The position numbers and the translations under genes are program-made. 64,000 nt of DNA from Rhizobium leguminosarum (GTDB lineage: Bacteria; Pseudomonadota; Alphaproteobacteria; Rhizobiales; Rhizobiaceae): contig NZ_JAGIOR010000001.1 of NCBI RefSeq assembly GCF_017876795.1, positions 4,924,501 through 4,988,500 of the forward strand. Reading direction: 5' to 3'. Below, piece by piece: positions 61,590 to 64,000 of this stretch. Position 1 is the first letter of the stretch. Each line of letters begins with the position of its first letter. The notes beneath the pieces are model-generated. The model ran no database searches, had not been told where the DNA came from, and worked only from the letters and a program-made list of their open reading frames with translations.

Positions 61590-61739
61590 GCATGTCGTTG
61601 TCGCAAAACCGCTCCACACTTTTGCGCGACATGCATTACAGCGCCGCGCGTCTTTTAAGACGCGCAAAGGACGCTGTAACACTTTCAATCTGCGCATCGT
61701 GCTTTCCGAAAATCGATTCCGATTTTCGGGCCGATGCGC
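61590..61739. repeat. RIME-like mosaic of three palindromes
   Basis: Three adjacent palindromes fill the 300-base gap. The first is GCATGTC ... GACATGC (61590-61634). The second is TTACAGCG ... CGCTGTAA with inner GCGCGTCTT/AAGACGCGC (61636-61679). The third is GCGCATCG ... CGATGCGC with inner CGAAAATCG/CGATTTTCG (61692-61739). This multi-palindrome layout is typical of rhizobial intergenic mosaic elements. Confidence 0.8.
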
Positions 61740-61866
61740 CAGCCCGCATTTGGCTGCGGCCACAAAAAAACTCAAGTCCTATTTCAGAGGCGAAGCGGCC
61801 AATTCCGGAAAGGGCTTGCGGGCGGTGCGCCGCAACCTTATTCCAAGGGCAAACAGGAGATGGCGC

Positions 61867-62133
61867 ATGTCCGATCAGGTGAACAAGTTCCTCGGCGATT
61901 CCTTCGCCCGCACATTGATAAAGCTTATCGTCGTGTCGCTGATCGTCGGTTTCGTCATGACAGTCTTCGGCCTGACGCCGTGGAACATCATCTATGGGTT
62001 CCGGGATTTCATCCTGGAAATCTGGCATCGGGGTTTCTCGGCGCTCGGGCGCGTCGGCGACTATCTCCTGCTCGGGGCGACGATCGTCATCCCGCTCTTC
62101 GTCATCCTTCGCCTTTTCAGCTATCGCCGGTAA
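61867..62133 (+). CDS. DUF6460-type small membrane protein
   Basis: The protein has 88 residues from ATG 61867, with CAGGAGA 7 bases upstream. Two transmembrane helices (LIKLIVVSLIVGFVMTVFGL and YLLLGATIVIPLFVILRLF) flank an amphipathic segment (IIYGFRDFILEIWHRGFS). It is a conserved rhizobial inner-membrane protein of unknown function. The CAP-domain gene starts 1 base after its stop, so they are co-transcribed. Confidence 0.75.
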   Translation: MSDQVNKFLGDSFARTLIKLIVVSLIVGFVMTVFGLTPWNIIYGFRDFILEIWHRGFSALGRVGDYLLLGATIVIPLFVILRLFSYRR

Positions 62134-62134
62134 C

Positions 62135-62632
62135 ATGACATCGATCGACCTTTCCAGGCGCAGCCTGCTCATCCTTTCCGGACTTTCGCTTGCCGCCGGC
62201 ATCGCCGGCTGCACCACCACCCCACGCCTTGCCGGCACGCCTTCGAACGGCGAGGACGAAACGGCGAGCGTGCTGCCGCTCGTCAACCAATTGAGGGCGA
62301 AGAACGGCCTGCCGCCGCTTAGCCCCGATCCGGCGGCGAGCACGGCCGCCCTCTTCCAGGCCAAACGCATGGCGAGCGCCGGCAAGATGGCGCATCTGAT
62401 GGGGCTGACCGACAGTTTCGGGGCGCGGGTCAAAGCGAGCGGCGTCCGGCTGCCCGCGGCGGAGAATATCGCCTCCGGCCAGCAGAGCGTCGATGCCGTG
62501 GTGACGGCCTGGATCAACTCGCCGCATCATCTGGAAAACATGCTCGGGCGTTATGACGGCCTTGGCGTTGCCGTCGCCCATAATGCATCTTCCAGGAACC
62601 TGCCCTATTGGGCCATGGTGCTTTCCAGCTGA
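62135..62632 (+). CDS. CAP-domain lipoprotein with Tat-like signal
   Basis: The protein has 165 residues. The N-terminus SRRSLLILSGLSLAAGIAGC combines a twin-arginine-like motif and a lipobox (Cys near 26). The CAP/SCP domain has LVNQLRAKNGLPPLSPDP, a KMAHL histidine, and AENIASG with WINSPHHLENML. It would sit as a lipid-anchored periplasmic or surface protein; bacterial CAP proteins have various or unknown activities. The start is 1 base after the DUF6460 stop. Confidence 0.82.
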   Translation: MTSIDLSRRSLLILSGLSLAAGIAGCTTTPRLAGTPSNGEDETASVLPLVNQLRAKNGLPPLSPDPAASTAALFQAKRMASAGKMAHLMGLTDSFGARVKASGVRLPAAENIASGQQSVDAVVTAWINSPHHLENMLGRYDGLGVAVAHNASSRNLPYWAMVLSS

Positions 62633-62660
62633 GGCGATTCGGCCTCGAGATAAGGCCGTC

Positions 62661-64000
62661 ATGGATACGCGCAGCAACGACAACAGGTTCGCTTTCGAGG
62701 TGACGCACCGGCTGGTGCTGTCGATCGCCATTCCGATGACGCTCGGCTTCATGACGACGCCGATGCTCGGGCTGACGAATACCGCCGTCGTCGGCCGCAT
62801 GGGTGATCCGGAAACGTTGGCGGGGCTGGCGATCGGCGCGATGCTGTTCGATCTGATCATGGGCAGCTTCAACTTTCTGCGCGCCTCGACGACCGGGCTG
62901 ACGGCGCAGGCCTATGGCCGGCGGGATGCGCACGAGCAGCAGGCGGTCTTCTCCCGGGCGATGATTTCGGCGCTTGCCTGCGGATTGGCGCTACTTTTTC
63001 TTTCGCCGCTGCTGATCGCGGGCGGGTTGAGGCTGATGGGCGCGCACGGAGCGATCGCTGAAGCGACCAGCACCTATTTTTCGATCCGCATTCTCGCCGC
63101 ACCGGCGGCACTGGCGAATTACGCCATCCTCGGCTTCGTGCTCGGGCGCGGACAGGGCAAGATCGGGCTGCTGCTGCAGGCGATCATCAACGGCATCAAC
63201 ATCCTGCTGTCCATCTATCTCGGCCTGACGCTCGATTGGGGCGTGGCGGGGGTCGCCTGGGGAACGATGGCCGGCGAGACGGCCGGCGCGCTCGTTGGGC
63301 TTTTCATCGTGCTCAGCGGCTTTGCCAAGGCCGAGCGGCCGGCATGGGCGGAGGTGTTTTCGCGGCACCGGTTGGCTGAGCTTTTCGCGCTCAACCGCGA
63401 CATCCTGATCCGCACCTTCGTGCTGATCGGCGCCTTCACCATCATGACGCGGATCGGCACCGGCTTCGGCGCGGTGACGCTTGCCGCCAATGCCGTGCTG
63501 ATGAATTTCTTCCTGCTGTCGGGCTATTATCTCGACGGGCTTGCCAACGCTGCCGAGCAGATCACCGGCCGGGCAATCGGTGCGCGTTACCGGCCGGCCT
63601 TCGACCGCGGGCTGAAACTCACCACCCTCTGGTCCTTCGGCCTGGCGGCAATCGTTTCCGCCTTCTTCTTCCTCGCCGGGCCCTGGCTGATCTCGGTGCT
63701 GACGAGCTCGCCCGAGGTGCGGCAGGCCGCCGGGACCTATCTGCCCTGGGCGGCGGTGACCGGGCTGACGGGCGCGCTCGCCTTCCTGATGGACGGGGTC
63801 TTCATCGGCGCGACATGGTCGGCCGAGATGCGCAACCGGATGCTGATGTCCTTTGCCGGTTATATCCTGATGCTCGCCGTCTTCGTGCCGCTCTTCGGCA
63901 ATCACGGCCTGTGGCTGGCGATGAACGCCTTCCTGCTTTTCCGCGGTTTTTTCCTGGCGATGCTGGTCAAGCAGCGGGCCGATCAGGCTTTTCGGGCCGC
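62661..64000 (+). CDS. MATE-family efflux transporter, incomplete at the window end
   Basis: About 446 codons are visible and no stop is reached. MDTRSNDNRFAFEVTHRLVL leads to about 12 transmembrane helices in two homologous halves. The first half has PMTLGFMTTPMLGLTNTAVVGR and GLTAQAYGRRDAHEQ, and the second has NAAEQITGRAIGARYRPAF. This is the DinF/NorM-type multidrug and toxin extruder arrangement, driven by sodium or protons. Normal length is about 450, so only a few residues are missing. It starts 28 bases after the CAP gene. Confidence 0.9.
   Translation, partial: MDTRSNDNRFAFEVTHRLVLSIAIPMTLGFMTTPMLGLTNTAVVGRMGDPETLAGLAIGAMLFDLIMGSFNFLRASTTGLTAQAYGRRDAHEQQAVFSRAMISALACGLALLFLSPLLIAGGLRLMGAHGAIAEATSTYFSIRILAAPAALANYAILGFVLGRGQGKIGLLLQAIINGINILLSIYLGLTLDWGVAGVAWGTMAGETAGALVGLFIVLSGFAKAERPAWAEVFSRHRLAELFALNRDILIRTFVLIGAFTIMTRIGTGFGAVTLAANAVLMNFFLLSGYYLDGLANAAEQITGRAIGARYRPAFDRGLKLTTLWSFGLAAIVSAFFFLAGPWLISVLTSSPEVRQAAGTYLPWAAVTGLTGALAFLMDGVFIGATWSAEMRNRMLMSFAGYILMLAVFVPLFGNHGLWLAMNAFLLFRGFFLAMLVKQRADQAFRA

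Noticed and set aside
1..64000. CRISPR arrays, phage structural genes, rRNA operons
   Set aside because: No regularly spaced direct repeats, no capsid, tail or terminase genes, and no rRNA sequence were seen.

Overview
The window is high-GC chromosomal DNA from an alphaproteobacterium of the order Hyphomicrobiales, most likely a Rhizobium of the leguminosarum/etli type. The evidence is the conserved block murA - DUF2948 - hisD - UPF0262 - phosphatase - infA - maf - yacG - tRNA-Phe, an exoB/galE-type epimerase, a PodJ-like polar organiser, a DUF982 protein, and many mosaic palindromic intergenic repeats of the kind known from rhizobia (RIME-like). The species call is inference; no rRNA is present.

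Positions 1-8600 look accessory. They hold a frameshifted short-chain dehydrogenase, a LuxR-type regulator with a degenerate receiver, an AT-richer stretch, two glycine-rich repeat proteins in opposite orientations, a type I secretion ABC transporter with an aberrant ATPase signature, its membrane-fusion protein, and an IS3-type OrfA remnant. The block ends at the 3' end of tRNA-Phe, as integrated islands often do. The glycine-rich proteins plus the dedicated transporter are the best candidate here for an undescribed system.

Positions 8600-29400 are mostly core: translation and cell-envelope genes, histidine biosynthesis, tRNA-Thr, a UvrD-like helicase, a 3-hydroxyisobutyryl-CoA hydrolase, a GGDEF/EAL protein, the epimerase, a frameshifted aminotransferase, mscL, and a symporter-histidine kinase-receiver hybrid. 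Positions 28860-33400 carry small regulator/target pairs (TetR/MFS, MarR/GFA) with clear palindromic operators, a chemotaxis-receptor remnant, and a cold-shock gene. Positions 33600-39500 are a leftward fatty-acid or branched-chain acyl-CoA degradation cluster (FadB-type fusion, cupin, thiolase, acyl-CoA dehydrogenase) headed by a 22-bp palindrome resembling LiuR-type operators. Then come a 3-methyladenine glycosylase, an SDR lacking its catalytic Tyr, a VOC protein, podJ, a TauE/TIGR02186 pair, a lytic transglycosylase lipoprotein, and a DNA-damage helicase/phosphoesterase pair.

Positions 51800-60400 are an insertion-sequence trap between two YitT-family paralogues. An IS5/IS427-type element and an IS1111/IS110-type element lie between an Rrf2 regulator and an AhpD-like gene. 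An IS4-type element follows, itself split by an ISAzo13-type element with a passenger gene. Target-site duplications can be read directly for the IS5 and IS4 elements. The right end returns to ordinary genes: a TPR methyltransferase, a three-palindrome RIME-like mosaic, DUF6460, a CAP-domain lipoprotein, and a MATE transporter that runs off the window.
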